Positions 11,263 through 24,953 of a DNA stretch of 64,000 nt are shown one piece after another (within the stretch, counting starts at the first letter, position 1; every line of letters begins with the position of its first letter). The stretch is from positions 124,001-188,000 of the forward strand of contig JBBHKE010000121.1 in the NCBI GenBank assembly GCA_037447655.1, in the 5' to 3' direction. Source of the DNA: Zygnema cylindricum (taxonomy: Eukaryota > Streptophyta > Zygnematophyceae > Zygnematales > Zygnemataceae). The notes beneath the pieces were generated by a model that saw only the letters and a program-made list of their open reading frames with translations, was not told where the DNA came from and did not search any database. The position numbers and the translations under genes are program-made.

Positions 11263-14200
11263 GTCCGTACCTTTCATGCTTTCACCGTACGAACACTCAA
11301 TCTGTTCATATACATACATGTACGAACACCATATCCGTTCTATTGTCAAAGGACTATCACGTGTGTCTATCAGCCTTGAGATCACTTCACTTGAGATTTC
11401 GTTGTGTCCGTTGTCATGTGGTACTGTACTCCTCGCGCACCATACCGGTGCTTTGTCTGTACTCGAACGGTAATCTTAAAAAACGGTCAGCCGTGGATCT
11501 TCAACTGGAAAGATCGGATCCTGAAATCCCGCGAGGGGAACAACTTTAAGATACTCTCAGCCATGGATCACGAAAACAATGGTTGGGATCCTAATTCCCT
11601 CACGCGGTTCTTCCGCCCGTTCGCAGTAGATGCATGGATCCATGACATGGATTCCTCGCCCTCGCCCTCGCCTCTCCCTCTGCCTCTCCCTCGTTCTTTC
11701 TCATTTTCCGTTTCCAAAGTAAAATTTCTGGATTAAACCCCGTTTCCAAAGTAAAATTTATCGATTAAACCCTGGTTATTCCTCTTGCAGACCCTCTTGC
11801 AGACCCTCTTGCAGAGAAAAGGGACTTTTATTATCTACACGTGTCAGTTTATCTTTTGTGCCAAAATTCGGTGAATCTGGCAAACAACTTGCCACCTGTC
11901 CTTTGAATTTGCTACAAAAGCCTTAGTGTAATTTTAGGTTTCTAATGACAGCTGCAAAAGTGAGTAGTGATGCTTGTTTCTGAATTTCCCATAAATTTTA
12001 CTAAGTTTTGCATGAATATTACACAGTTTCAATACGGAATTCTTTTTTCTTTTTTTGTTTCTGTTATATTTTTTCAGCAACGGGCAAAGGCAGCTGCAAG
12101 TTTGGACGAAAAAAAACCGATGGAAAACAAAATGGAAACCAAAGATTAGTTGAAATTGTTCATTTTATAGTTGAATTAATACGGTTTTTAGTTGAAATTC
12201 AACAGTTTTTAGTTGAAATGGTACATCTTTTAGTTCAGCTGAAATTGTACAAGGTACAGCTGTCAGAAAAGAATTATTTGACAGCTAAGTGGACAAAATG
12301 GATAAATGTTTAAACAAAATAAGCTCAAAATAAAATTCAAAATACGGTTGTACAAGGAGGAGGACTCGCACCAAGAGGACTCGTACCATGAAGCGGACTC
12401 TCACCAAGAGAAGGAAGTTATTACAATATTTTATTGTGATTTGTATATTCTAAGACTGTTTGTCTCTGCTTGTCCAAGTGGCATAAATCCGCAAGGAGTT
12501 ACTCAGTTATATAGGTCCACGAAAAGCGTTTTTTTTCGTACCACTTTTTTTAAAACAAGGCATCCCCATCGTGGTCCACTCGTATCACATGCACCCCTCT
12601 TTTACTAGTGATTTACGACCCCTTTCTTTCTTTCAAAAAAACCACTTAAAAAACACGCCACTGTTCCGTTGACGAGTGTGATATTTAAATAGCGCGACAC
12701 ACTTCGCAATGTAGCCTTATCATGCAATAAACTACGCATCGGTGCACCTACCCGTGGCAAAATTTTCCATAAATTTGATCATTGAAAGGCAAATCGGCTA
12801 TCGGCTACTAGGCAACTATACTAATGTCCTCTTGCCCTTTCTGGCTGAAGGGACAGTTAACCTTTATCTGAACTTATATTATATTGTCAACTACGACACT
12901 CGTCCAACATCCATAAGTTGTCCTATTTTGCTCGACATGTGCCTTTGTGAAGTTGGCCATTTAGTGACCCATAAACCAAAAGCTCCTCAAATGTTTCAGC
13001 ACTCCATGTATGTTTCGTCTAACACAGGACGACAATCCAGCAACATACTCTTGGGAAGTAGAACTTCACAACATAACATGGACAACAACCGGAAAATAAG
13101 AAACACACACACCCACACATAAAAGCATCTTATAAAGAGTTAAACACACGCCAGAATGAGATGGCTAATTATATTTACGTGTGTGTCACAACAACGTCCA
13201 TATTAATCTCGCCATTCACAGTACACAATATTAATGACAAACTTATGCACAAATAGTAGTTTATAAAGATGCATGAGGTGATAGTATTAGTACAAAAGCA
13301 GAATGTTATTTTTTTGTTTTTTTTATGGAGGATGGCATAAATTAATTACGTAACAATCACCCTCACGGGTTTGCCATTAATTTGTTCGGTCAAGTCAAGA
13401 AATAGGCTCATTTGAGACTGAAAAAAAATTATGAGAAGAGGAGAGGAGACAAAGAGAGAAGAAACGAAAAACAAGAAAGTTGAATGAACAGGTGAGAATG
13501 AACGGGTGCCAAGCAGTTATTACCAAAGGCACAAAAAATGGTTCCTAGTAAAAACAGAAAGCTCCAAAACTGATCCTTTTGGATATATGGTTCGTCCCAT
13601 TTTTCATTCATATAAACGTCGACTAGAATCATTAAATGATTCTATAACCACCCATTCAATTTCTTTATCCCAAGAAACTGTCCACCGAGATATTTTTTGA
13701 CAAGGAAAAGAACGGGAAAAAAATTTAGAGTATTGACATTGAAAAAAATTTAAGGCAAATAATCTCTTTCTCACTTCTACTCTCCAATGTTTTAAATAAC
13801 AAGTTCAACGAAAAAAGATCTAACATAAATATCAAAATGATGGTAACTTAAATCAACGCAAAATCAAAAACTAAAATGGAGCTGTCATCAATGAGTTTTA
13901 CTCCAACATTTGCATTTCCGGTTATCATTTGTCTCTTTCTCACTTCTTGACTTTTTGTGGCAAACATTGAATCACAACCTGCACAAGAAAATGAAAAGGT
14001 GTTTCAAAAATATATTATGTAAAAACTACTGATTGGTTTGTCAAATTAAATCCATAAAGTGAAAAAATTAAATACAGCACAATTATATCTGAGCTTGGCT
14101 TGTAAACTTCCCTCCCTCGCTCCCTCCCCCCCCTCTCCCTCTCCCTTCCTCTCCCCCCCTCTCCCTCTCCCTCCCTTTCTACCTCTCTCCCTCTCCATCT

Positions 14201-15071
14201 CTCCCTCCCTCCCTCCCCCACTCTCGACCTCTCACTCTCTCCTCCAATCGCCTCCACCCTTCTTCAGTCTCTATTTCATGCAGAAATCACGTACCAACAA
14301 AATTGAATTCCTATAATACATCCGATGTTTCATACCAAATAAAAATCTAGTCAATATACTGCCAAAACAGTTGGTACAGTGTAACCAAAGACCAGGTGTC
14401 CTTTAATTCAGTTTCGCGGTATCAGATTTGTTTTTTGAATTTTTGAACTCTGATAGGTCAATAACCTATACCTATACAGAGCTAAACTGCCAATCGCTAT
14501 CGTTGATAAACATTTTTCAGGCACTCGAAGAACTTTTTCACATCCTATTTTATTCCAACCCTCAATCATGACATCATGATCGAAAGGTGAGACCATTATT
14601 GTCCCATTGCTCCAAAAAATGATTAAAAACCGAACAGTTGACGATAAAGTTACAGACAATTGAGTGCCCGAAAACTGTCTAACAATAATCATAGCCATGG
14701 GCAGTGTACTTCGGCTGTGATGTCACAGCTTCGATGTATTTGGCGCATAACTTTGACTAAAACTAAGTACCCGCCATAGCAATCTCGTCGCATTCATATG
14801 AGCAGCAAATATACTATTTATGAAAACACATCTCACAGGAAAACTAATAATCAAGTTTGCGTTGTGGTAGTCGATATATCGCCAATTATGCACTGAGCCC
14901 ATTGTCAGAAGCGAAGACCAACAGTCTCCTCGACATGTCATAAGGAAAACCCACGGTATTGATACAGTACATAACACTAGATATTGCCTCTGAAAAAACG
15001 TACGGTTCAGTTCAGTTCAGTTAAGGACCAATTCTGTCCATATTAATAATGTTATGCAATAGTTACACTAC
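11263..15071. other. Gene-poor stretch with short tandem repeats
   Basis: No gene was recognised. It holds a 13-bp CTTGCAGACCCT tandem near 11785-11816, a TTTTTAGTTGAAAT repeat near 12150-12250, an 18-bp GAGGACTCGCACCAA-type repeat near 12357-12407, and a C/T-rich tract at about 14107-14275. Open frames are short and lack family features. Further PNSB3-like exons could lie here unseen. Confidence 0.5.
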
Positions 15072-16863
15072 CTCTCCAGCATTCGTCTTATCTCCCAAAA
15101 TCGTCTGGCATGCAAGTCTCCAGCTTTCAGGTCTCTGAAAAACCCAAAGCCCGCCTTCCATCTATACTAAATAAGAATGTTTGATTGAAACAGATGAATA
15201 CACACACTTTTGCCCGAGGATAGCCTTTCATTACAATGCTAATGATTCCCTCAACCTTTAAAAGCAAGTGTTTTTGTGAAAACCATTTATTATCCACACT
15301 AATTCCCAGGCCAGTTTTGTTAATATTCTGTACCATGATTCCGTCCTTGAACTGAAAAAATTGAGGTTGTGAGCTGCCTTATTTTTTTATATTTTTTTTC
15401 AAATGCTTGCTACATCATAAATCTTTTTCTAATCACTCTTCGACCTGAGAGTCTTTTCCTCATCTCGTTCGTATGTTTCATTTTCAATTCTGTGTGACTC
15501 GATAAAGATTCAAGGTTTTTTTTATGTTTTTTGGAATTTGTGAAGTTTTTCATGCGAACACTGTGCTTCGCTTAGGGTAAATTTATTAAACTTGATTTTT
15601 TGTGGGGCTTTTCTGGGTCTTGCCGAACTTTGAAAGGGGTTTGGAAATTGAAAGGATCTTCTAGGCAGCACTTTCAAGGGCTTTAAAATGGTCTCCTGGG
15701 GTTTCAGTAGCATTTCAAACGGCGTGTTCAAGGTTTACAAGGGCTTTACAAGTAGGTTTAGGAATGTTTGGAAAGGTTTTTCGCGTTTTCTTGGTTCTAC
15801 CTTTTTTAGCTGTTTCAATTCGGCATCTGTCCGATCACTCAAAAGCTCTGAACCCTCCAATATCTGCAAAAATCCCAGACTCTAAAAACCCCTTTAAATT
15901 CCCAAAACGAGCTTAACTCATCAACGGCCCTGGAAACATAAATATAAAGAACACCCTTTTAAGTCACAGAATAAAATCCTCCCGATGGGAATACTTGAAA
16001 ATTTCTTAACTCACACCCTTTAGCTCGTTTTATACATGATGAACCTTTGTATATCACATTCCTGTGTTAACTTCCGTTTTTGCACAGTGAGAAACTTATC
16101 ATTTTTTTGTTTATTCGGTCTTATAATATTCTCTCTTGCTTCATTCAAATTTTACTAACTCTCAGTCCCTACGTTTTCCTGTCACTTCTGCGTGCCAAAC
16201 AGTTCCCCTATCTCTATTAGAATTTAAGTATCAACTACACCGTGTATCACTATTAGGGTTATGATTTTTTCGTCACTTGAATTAACTTGCACACATGCTC
16301 GATTTTCGATAGGAACCGCCAATCGGAAGGTGAGAATCTTACCTTTCAATTTCAACTGTCGGATTAACAACCCGACGAGTGTGCACAGAGAAAAGTTGAT
16401 TTAAGTGTTGAAAAGAACATTAATGCTAATAGTAATACCCGGTGTACTGAAAAAAATGTAAAGATGGCAAACGGAATCTGATGAACATATAATCATCAGA
16501 TATACAGCTTTGTCCAACATGGAACTGCAATTGATGCTGTAAAGGCAATCAAATCACAACCTACGTCACTATTAAATTGAGCGAGAGGAAAAAAATAAAC
16601 CGATACATAAAATTAATAAAATAGAGAAAAATAAGGAAGACAAGGGGAGGGGGTAGTTTGTTGACTAAGAAAAGTAAAGGCAAAAGAAAACAAGTTAAAG
16701 AAAAGAGACAAAAGAGCGAATTTATGGAAGAAAGAGACAATAAAGGGAGCAAAAACGAGTGAAAGAAATAAGAGATAAGTTCATAAGAGGTTTGATGGCC
16801 ATATCTGACCTCGACAAGACAGGTGGCGCAATTTCCTGCGCCTCCACAATTCATCACAGTGCC
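15072..16863 (-). CDS. PNSB3: PNSB3-like ferredoxin-type NDH subunit (two exons recognised, partial)
   Basis: Exon 16863-16810, flanked by TTTTGCAG and a GTCAGA donor, encodes GTVMNCGGAGNCATCLVE, a 2Fe-2S ferredoxin loop with Cys-x4-Cys-x2-Cys. Exon 15134-15072, flanked by TTTTTCAG and GTAGTG, encodes a segment starting RPESWRLACQTILGDKT, with the fourth cysteine context LACQ. The pair resembles the plastid NDH complex subunit PNSB3 (NDF4), where CGGxGxCxTC is followed by KPxxWRLACQ. That protein belongs to NDH subcomplex B on thylakoids and supports cyclic electron flow. The linking exon, transit peptide exons and C-terminus were not found. Both exons are in phase 0. The identification rests on recognised motifs only; the gene may be intact with long introns or a fragment. 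Confidence 0.6.
16235..16446. repeat. Small inverted-repeat element with TACACCG...CGGTGTA ends
   Basis: TACACCGTGTATCACTATTAG at the left and CTAATAGTAATACCCGGTGTA at the right are imperfect inverted repeats about 210 bp apart. The middle (GGTGAGAATCTTACC region, about 16330) matches 20735-20865. No target duplication was fixed. Confidence 0.55.
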
Positions 16864-19800
16864 CTGCAAAAGAAAAAAAGAACCTCATAGTAAACCCTGA
16901 CAATAATGGCTCCATGAAGAGCTTGAATGGCCACATGAATAAGTTAAACACATGAATGACAACAGCGATAATGACCACACCATAAATTTTGCATCAACGA
17001 ATGAACTGAAAGATTTTCAATCCCACAACAATCACTGGAATCACTCGAATGATACGATACTTTAAATTTAATAATGGCCATACTACTATTTCAGAACAAA
17101 GTGTACTTACACTTCCAATCCATTACTGACCACATAATAACTTCAGAGAATTTCTTCAAGAGGAAACGATCAATATTACTTATCAATTCATCTAAAATGA
17201 ATTTTGGGTTTGCAATATACTGGCATGTCTATTAAAGAAGGGTACTTCTTCGATTATGAGATGTTACTCACAAATGCATCATAGAGAGGCACTTTTTCCT
17301 CCAACATTAATTTTCGAAGCTGCTTTTCACCACTCCCGACTGAAACATTTCGAGGACTTTCCTCCGTTTTATGCTGAGAAACCAATAGTTCCAACTATTA
17401 AATTTAGCATCTATTCCATCATTTTGCATATAATTCATAGGTTCAGACCTTCGTGTTGAATTTCCTTGAAGTTCATCCTTTTTAGCTTGACTTTCTGTTC
17501 GGACAATAGTGAGATTCCTTTTATGAACTGAAATGAGGTTTTAATCCATGCTAATCAGAGTGAAGAGTGCATAAATCAGTTGAAATATTAAGAGGACCAA
17601 TCAAGCGTTTTGAATGTGTTGCCTTTCGGAATTGAGCTTTTGGTTAGACTGTCAGAAGTCGAATGCTAGTTTTTAGTTTTCTTTTGTAAGTTTAAAGTTG
17701 AGTTGGAGTTTGATATTCTTCAAAGTTGGAAAATTTCAATATGACTTTGAGCTTGAGCCCCATTTTGAGTTTATGTCAGTTCAAATTTCGAAGGTTTAAC
17801 TTACCATTTGTTTTGACTTTTGCATCAATTGATTTCAAAAGGTTTAAGTTTAGTTTGTTCGCTTTTTTATTGTGAGTACCCATTCAGAATTCTTCAATCC
17901 CAGCTCTTTATTTCGACTACATGTTTCCAAATCCTTGTTCTAAACCAAATTCAATTCCAAATTTTGGCTCCTCGTTTGCAATGACGCTCCAGTTTGTTAT
18001 TCAGATCTACGACAAATTTAAATTCAATGTCAAGTATTTGAAGATCAGTTTTGGATTTAAGATTAACTTCAACTCGATCGTAAGTTTTAGTTTCAGTATC
18101 AGTACAGGTTTCAGTTTCAATCTGAGTTGCATATGCGCGATATTCGAATTTTACTTTGTAGATTCAAGTTCCATTGCCAAGATTGTATCCCCCAGATTTC
18201 CGCTAAGCCCGTCGCTGTGAGGGTTAATAACACTCATTCGGGCGGGACTGTTTTCGGCCGAAAATCATAAAATAGTGTTAACAACACTAATTAATGGCAG
18301 TGTAGATTTTCCTTCAAATCCATGTTGATTAACTTCCAAAAAGCATCAAGCTCAGTTTCAACTCCTGTAATCAGCTTCACTCGACCAAACTTCAATTGTC
18401 CGAATTCCACTTCACATTTCAATCTGAGCTTCTCTAAAATTCAATTGATGTTGGACTGAAGTTTCAGTGGGTACAAAAAATAAAACCTTCAAGTTGGTCC
18501 TTTAGTTCCTACACATAATCAAACCACTTGTAGGGATTTTTAGGGCCCTAACGTGTGCTGGTCGGTACAATATAAATGGGGAGAAGCATTGTCAATTTAT
18601 GTGCATTATAGCTTAGTCTTAACTTTAACCTCGAGTATGACATCCATTTGATTCCCGTTAAACTTCGAGAATTACAAATGGAAACTTCCAGTATCAGTCC
18701 AGTTGCAATTTCCGGTTTTTCGGTTTTCGGTTTTTTTGTTTTTTCACCTGGCATTAAATAAGTTTGAGCTCATCCAATGAAGACAAATTTTAGCTTTGGT
18801 GCAAGTCAACTTTCTCCCTTATTCAGATTGGCACAAAGAACAAAAAATAAACACGTTGAAACTTATTGCATTGTCTTGTCTCGTTTTCGTGAATTGATTC
18901 AAATGCATTTTACTTATCCTGCTAATGTGCTACTTAAAACACATTCAGTGTTTCGACAAAACATCGAAGAGTTCATCGATTAACTCACCGACAAAAACTT
19001 AATATGAATTTTTGGAGGGCCGGCCTCTCCTTCAATGGCATCTGAAGTTTCTGCGGATATTCTCACCGCCTGTTTTGTCCTTTTGCTACCTGGAATCCAA
19101 AATGTTCGGAAAAAATGTGTTGTTTTTGGCTTTATTTCGGGTTTGGAATTGACAATATTTTCTTTTTGCCATCAAATTAGCTCCAAAAAGGAATATAAAA
19201 ATTCAAAAATCGTACTAAGACTAATTTCGCCTCTTTAGAAACATCCCACAAAGGTAAAAGTTAAGAAATACAGAGATACTTCGAGAAACTGTTTTCTTAA
19301 ACCGCAAGCATATGCATGGTTAAAAAAAGGAGACCAATCTGGAATCTTGGTTAACAAGTATACACTATTTAGGTCTGTGCTTTATTACGTAAACCTAAAA
19401 TCTCTAAGGGAAACTATTCCCGTTATTAAAAAAAAAAAATTAAAAAAGTGTCAAATGTACCAATTCTTACTTCGCCTCTGCCACACCACCCTTGTTTTGT
19501 CCCTAGTACTACCAGTACAAGATTGCCACGTGTCACCTTTGAGAGATGACAAAGAGCCAGCAATAGAAGCACTGGGTAACATTAAAGTAGCCATAGTGGC
19601 AAACACAGATCCGGGAGGAACCCGACACAAAAATAATCAAATATATAAAAATAAATAATATTAAATCTAAAGACAATTTTTTTTTTTTTGAGTTTTAGGT
19701 TGGGCCTTGGCCCAAACTTTGTAAATTCTGAGAATCTTCCTGAAATCCGAACGTGGATTACAATCATGTGTATTTTTTGAAGGCGCGGGTATTCGCATTC
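16864..19800. other. Stretch without recognised gene
   Basis: AT-rich DNA with many TTCAATTT/AAGTTT words. Open frames are short and show no known domain. It lies upstream of the recognised PNSB3-like exons, so transit-peptide exons might be hidden here. Confidence 0.4.
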
Positions 19801-19814
19801 CTGGTTGGTTCCAC

Positions 19815-19893
19815 TATATAACATTGTAAAACACTTTTTACAGTTTGACGTAATCGCTTCCAGCAATCAAAAAGTACGCATGTATTCTCAATC
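19815..19893. repeat. Third copy of a PLAC8 upstream segment
   Basis: The stretch containing CACTTTTTACAGTTTGACG through GCATGTATTCTCAATC matches 25162-25215, directly upstream of PLAC8 duplicate A. It ends where the inverted-repeat element at 19894 begins. Its last nine bases, TTCTCAATC, match eight of nine bases after the element relic at 28308. Confidence 0.75.
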
Positions 19894-20575
19894 ATAGTTC
19901 AAAAGTAGGTGACCGTATGCCCATACAATATGCCTATTGTATGCAACACATACAATATGCCCTTAAGACCCATATTGTATTGGCCGCAAAATGAAATAAA
20001 ATAGGAACAGGGTTGAGTTGCACATCGATCGATAGAGAATTAAACGACATGTCTAAATTTTGAAAAAAAATCGGACAAAAAAAAAATTTTCTGTGAGTTT
20101 TGAAGGACTTTTTATTTAAACCGTCAGATTTAGACAATCGGACGGTCGCTGATCAAAGTAGGCGATTTAAAAAGATCACATGAAAAGCCTATAACACAAC
20201 TTACGAAAGGACAATCTGTCATATTAGCGTCTGCAATTTTGAGGGCCACACTAAATAAAGCCTCAAATTGACCAACCAGGTAGTATGGGACGATAAAAAA
20301 AATAAAATACCACACTGCCAAAAAAATTACCAAAACCTACAGACCAACCCCGTTGGTGGCGTTTCCCCCGGAATGTCATCCTACGCCGTGTCAGTTCGCT
20401 AAAAAAATTCGTCCGGCGGCGTGCGCTGTACTTTGATTTTACGTTTGATTCGGACGTTCGTACAGGAGTGTGCACGACGCACACACATACAGTATGCCTA
20501 CGTTGCGCGAGTTTTGTGCAAAGTTTTGTGCGCCTACCAAAGGCCTACCATAAAAAAGCCTACTTTTGAACTATG
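19894..20575. mobile_element. Small inverted-repeat element (ATAGTTCAAAAGTAGG family), copy 2
   Basis: Ends ATAGTTCAAAAGTAGG and CCTACTTTTGAACTATG. The right 200 bases are nearly identical to 28100-28308. No matching duplication flanks this copy: the left flank is TTCTCAATC and the right flank GTAAGATCT. The right boundary has therefore been rearranged or the right flank replaced. Confidence 0.78.
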
Positions 20576-20598
20576 GTAAGATCTTTACTCCGACAATT

Positions 20599-20865
20599 GT
20601 GTACGGAGAAAAGCTGTTTTTAGTGGCAAAAATTTGGAAAAACCATTAACACCAAATAGTAATTTTTTTGATGCTTAAAACACTTTTCTCCGTACACACC
20701 TTTTCAATTTTTTCACGTACACCGACAATCGAGAGGTGAGAATCTTACCTGTCAATCGCAACCGTCAGATCCACGATCCGACATGTGTGTACGCAGAAAA
20801 GATGCTTAAAGAGAATAAAAGTGAAAAACATTAACCCTAATAGCTACACCGCGAATCGTAATTAG
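20599..20865. repeat. Hairpin-forming small repeat
   Basis: GTGTACGGAGAAAAG (20599-20613) and its exact reverse complement (20682-20696) form an inverted repeat. The following 20725-20865 resembles 16310-16450 and ends in TACACCGCGAATCGTAATTAG. Probably one or two decayed small transposons. Confidence 0.55.
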
Positions 20866-22948
20866 AGTAAATTACTCTAATTCGGTCGCTCGAAATTTCG
20901 ACTCTATGACATCAAATAGAGTAAATAATTCTAATTTTTTCATTATTATAATTTAGGTAAGATTAATTAGCGTAACATAATTGTAATATAGGTTCATTTT
21001 AAATAGTGTGGTGTACGGACGACATTCGACCGTGCAGAACTGTACTTTTTTAAGAAAAAAAGTACAAATAATGATTTCATACAATCGCGCTCGCACGTGA
21101 AATCGGANNNNNNNNNNGAACTACAGCACCGCTGGTCACATCGCACTGATAGCAGCTTGTGTACTAGGTACTAAGTGTATTGAGACGTTAGTCAAATGAA
21201 CGGCGGATCGCGAAGCGATCCGATTTGGAATATTGTTGAAAGGTACACTGCAAGTACTAATCATAATGATGACGAAAGGGTTTCAAACTGGAAGTTGCGT
21301 GAGAGGTAGTGAGTGGAAAGGACGCCACGTGTACGGATTAATTTTGGTGAGGTGGCATCAGTTCGTCAAGTGATTGTGTGACCGTGTGACACGACATCAA
21401 GAATGCGGAAAATGAGCTACGGACGGTGGCGCCGTCAGTTTGGTGAGGGACGTCCATCACAAGATACTTATTTTGGACGGTCCCGATTCGATTGACGGAA
21501 TTAGTAAGACTTGTAAATATTTAACGATGTTTTGTCATGTGTTTTAATTATTAGTGTAGGTTTCAGGTACACTCACATTAATAGAGGTAGTTGATTGATT
21601 ACGTACGGCTGGTATGCCTCCGTACAGTTAGTAGTAAGTTGTAGTGTATATTTGTCGGACTTAGTCATTTTTAGACTAAGGAACCTTTTGGACAGAAATT
21701 GTTTCAGCTCCTTTTTGGGATTTTCATCTGAGAATTTCTTTCATTTTAATTGGCAGAATTATCTGAAATTCTGCATGTGTGTTCCTCCTTGTGTTGGCAA
21801 TATTGCGCCAAATTTTCAGACCTATTGTGTGTCTGATTTGCTTGGGGCTTCATTGTGAAGTTGGTCAGATTTATCAAAGTTTTGGCAAGCTGTTTTTCTG
21901 CAACTTTGACTGAGTGTTGTGACTATTTAGTTTCGTATTATTATATGAAATTTGGTGTGAATGCTTAGTGGCCTAGAAACTATCTGGTTGAGTAGTTTCA
22001 GCTTGGTTTGGTAATTCTGTAGAATTCTGAGTGGAATCAAATTAGGCTGTTTTGGGGTAGTCTGTGGTGCTTCCGAGGGTACATTCATGGCTGAAAATGG
22101 CTATGAACAACAAAGGTCACGTGCGATCTGTGATAGGAACCCTACATGTGGCATACACCACGCGCATTGGGATATATGCCACGCGCCTTCATACAGGAGG
22201 GAATCAAATCATAAAGAGAACCACGAGAAAATCTTTGTCCAATAATTTGTCGTGACGCCTCTTCCACCATCCGTTGACATCTGAAATTTGCGGCGCCATG
22301 ACAAAACAAGAACGACAAAAAAACGATAAAAAAAGACAAAATATGAACGTACAAATTGTACATTGAAAGAGTTTAATTGTGCCGCTGGATGTACAGATAC
22401 GAATTCAAATATTGTGTTTTTGGAATCTTTGACATACTCGCCGTCAGAACATGAACCTAAGTGCATCCAATCGAAATAAAGCACGTATGCGATAGATTCA
22501 TTGCTGACACAACCTGATGGAGCAGTGAAGGAAGGAAATATTTCTACTAGTAAAAGTATTTGTACGATTACTGTCGGCTCCTTATATAAATTCAACCTTA
22601 CTCTAATAAACTATTTATACTAATAGCAATTCACGGTGTAGTACACTGCGCATCGTTGTTAGAGTTACATTTTTACAATCAAACTAATTTTTCTCGTCAC
22701 AATTTTTTTTTTCGATTTTCAATGGTGACATCGCGATTAAATAGTAAACCGTTACTGTAGCTTTCCATTCCCTACCTCAAAACGAAAAACCGACAATCGA
22801 TCAAAAAGTTAAACGCCTTTGACTGCCCTAATAATGTTTACCTTTAACAACGATGGCCTTTTTGTTGTATGCAACGCAGCGCAAACTTTTCGTCTGGTTT
22901 TAAAGTGGCCTTTGCGCCTACCAATTCTATGCATGTATAAAAAATTAA
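20866..22948. other. Stretch without recognised gene, with assembly gap
   Basis: Contains 10 N at 21108-21117. Open frames are short and featureless. A terminal motif CTAATAGCAATTCACGGTGTA lies at about 22619-22639 in inverted orientation to 20844-20864, so part of this may be one larger decayed element. Confidence 0.4.
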
Positions 22949-24953
22949 GGGAATTGCTAATCGCAGAGACAATTTTTGTTGCGCGCAGGTAGTTTTCAAA
23001 AATTGTATATTTGAAGTACAGTTTAGTACAAGCTACGTACCTTTGAGTTCAGATTTGACGGTCAATTTGTCGAACAAATTTGATTGGTGAAATATTGTAA
23101 CGACGGTTAAAAAAGTGGCGCGCTTGTGAACGTCGACCGTCATAAAAAAAACAATTCACATGGCCGACGAAAGTTTACGGGTAACAAAAATTTGACAACC
23201 ACATGTAAATAAAATTTCTGTGCGCAGGTAGTTTCTCACTTCACGTGAGCTCCACTGTGATAGCACATACTCACATTTAACTTAGCCGCAAAATTGGAAT
23301 GTAATCGCGAAGCGTTACGCTGAATTTAGACACAAGTTAAACGAAGACGTCATGTGGATAAATTAACTCGCACGAAACGAAAAAAACTTCGGACAAAGAA
23401 AAAAAAACGTAGAAGAGTAGAAATATCGACGAGACTAATTGATTAAAATGCGCCTCGTCACGTAGGAATATTTTCCTTTAAGTGCGTACTTTAGTTTGTC
23501 TTTACGTGCAAATTCTATTTTTTTTGTGCGCATCTATAATGCGCAGGAAAGTCGCTGAAGTGAGAAAGTACCTGCGCGCAACAATTTTATTTACATCTGG
23601 TTTCCGCAGTTTTGTTACAATAAACTTTGGCTGGCCGTGTGAATTTTTGTTTTTTTTTATGACGGTCGACGTTCGTAAATACGACACTTTTTTAACCGTC
23701 GTTACAATATTTCGCCAGTCAAAGGATTGATTGTCGAACCTGAACTCAAAGGTACGTAACTTGTACTAGTTTGTACTTCAAATGTAAAATTTTTGACAAC
23801 TACACGGTGAATCATTATTAGCCTTATGTACTCTATATAGGCACCCCAAAATTTTGACATTAATACCTTAAATAGAATAAATTACACTATTGAAGGACGT
23901 GGACCATAATTTGCTACGTCTCCTGACACTAAATTAGAATGAATGACGCTAATATTTTCTTTACACTAATAATTTTTATACGCTAATAAGGATTCAAGGT
24001 GTACCTGCGAGGGGCAAAAATTGTAGTGTTGTGTATCAGTAAAAAACTTATCGCGATAACACCGATACCGATAGTTATCGGTTATCGAACTGTCAGAGGT
24101 ACCGATATATCGGTACGAGTCCAACAAATTCCATATCGGCGATAACTATAAAAATATATAGTAAGCATAATATAATACCTTATTAAATACTGTATTATAC
24201 TATTTACATTATATAGCGTGTCATGCCACGTGTAAGATTATGTTTCGTAACTATTAACCTGAAGTTATTACGGTAAACGCAGCACAGAAAACGTTGGCAG
24301 GTTAACTAAACATAAATTTTTTACGGCGACGTACGAAATTTACAGACAAACTGGTGAACATAGAACGGAAAAAGGACGGCGGACACAAAGTACAACGGAC
24401 GCAAAATAATATTCTGCGCGCCGCCGAAATCGAAGGGACGACTTGGAATGAAAAAGTACGAGCGGACGACCAGCGTGAGGGCTGACATCTCGGAATGGCT
24501 CTTTTGGCAGCTTAAACCAAAAAAATTGGTAGATTGACACGTGGCAGGTGTCCAGTGGATCCCAAGAAATAAAGGGACAAAGCCATTGCGTCGGATGTGA
24601 AAGGTACATCATTTATATTGGATCCGTACCAAAACCGTACAGACTTCATGGCGGCCTACTGTACTTTCTGCGCATCCGGGGAATAGACGTACAACTGAGT
24701 GTACATGCCATACATATATCTGTGTGGTCCGTACATTTATGTGTAATCTCCGTACATTTATCGCCGATAGTTACCGTTATCGGTGTTATCGCCGATAAGT
24801 TCCCGTTATTATCGGTTACTTATCAGCGATGATAACGATATATTGATCCAATATATCGATTATCGGGAACCCGAATAAAGGTCCATATCGGTTATCGGTA
24901 AATGCTTACCGATACACAACACTAAAAAATTGTCTCTGCGATTAGCAATTTCC
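22949..24953. mobile_element. Foldback (Mutator-like?) element with a hAT-type element in its right end
   Basis: Outer inverted repeats are GGGAATTGCTAATCGCAGAG at the left and CTCTGCGATTAGCAATTTCC at the right. They extend about 42 bp when the hAT-type insertion at 24024-24924 is removed. Inside, long arms at about 22995-23255 and 23535-23800 are inverted copies of each other, so the element can fold back. There is no coding frame. Long nested inverted repeats suggest a Mutator-like or foldback class. A target duplication could not be fixed in the A-rich flanks. Confidence 0.7.
24024..24924. mobile_element. Non-autonomous hAT-type element, copy 2
   Basis: Ends TAGTGTTGTGTATC and GATACACAACACTA, with exact 8-bp duplication AAAAATTG at 24016-24023 and 24925-24932. 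Same family as 9908-10885. It sits inside the right terminal repeat of the foldback element and is therefore younger than it. Confidence 0.88.

Noticed and set aside
15334-15351. Possible mini-exon FKDGIM of the PNSB3-like gene
   Set aside because: It has an acceptor and a donor in phase, but it does not resemble the family and cannot supply the missing linker.
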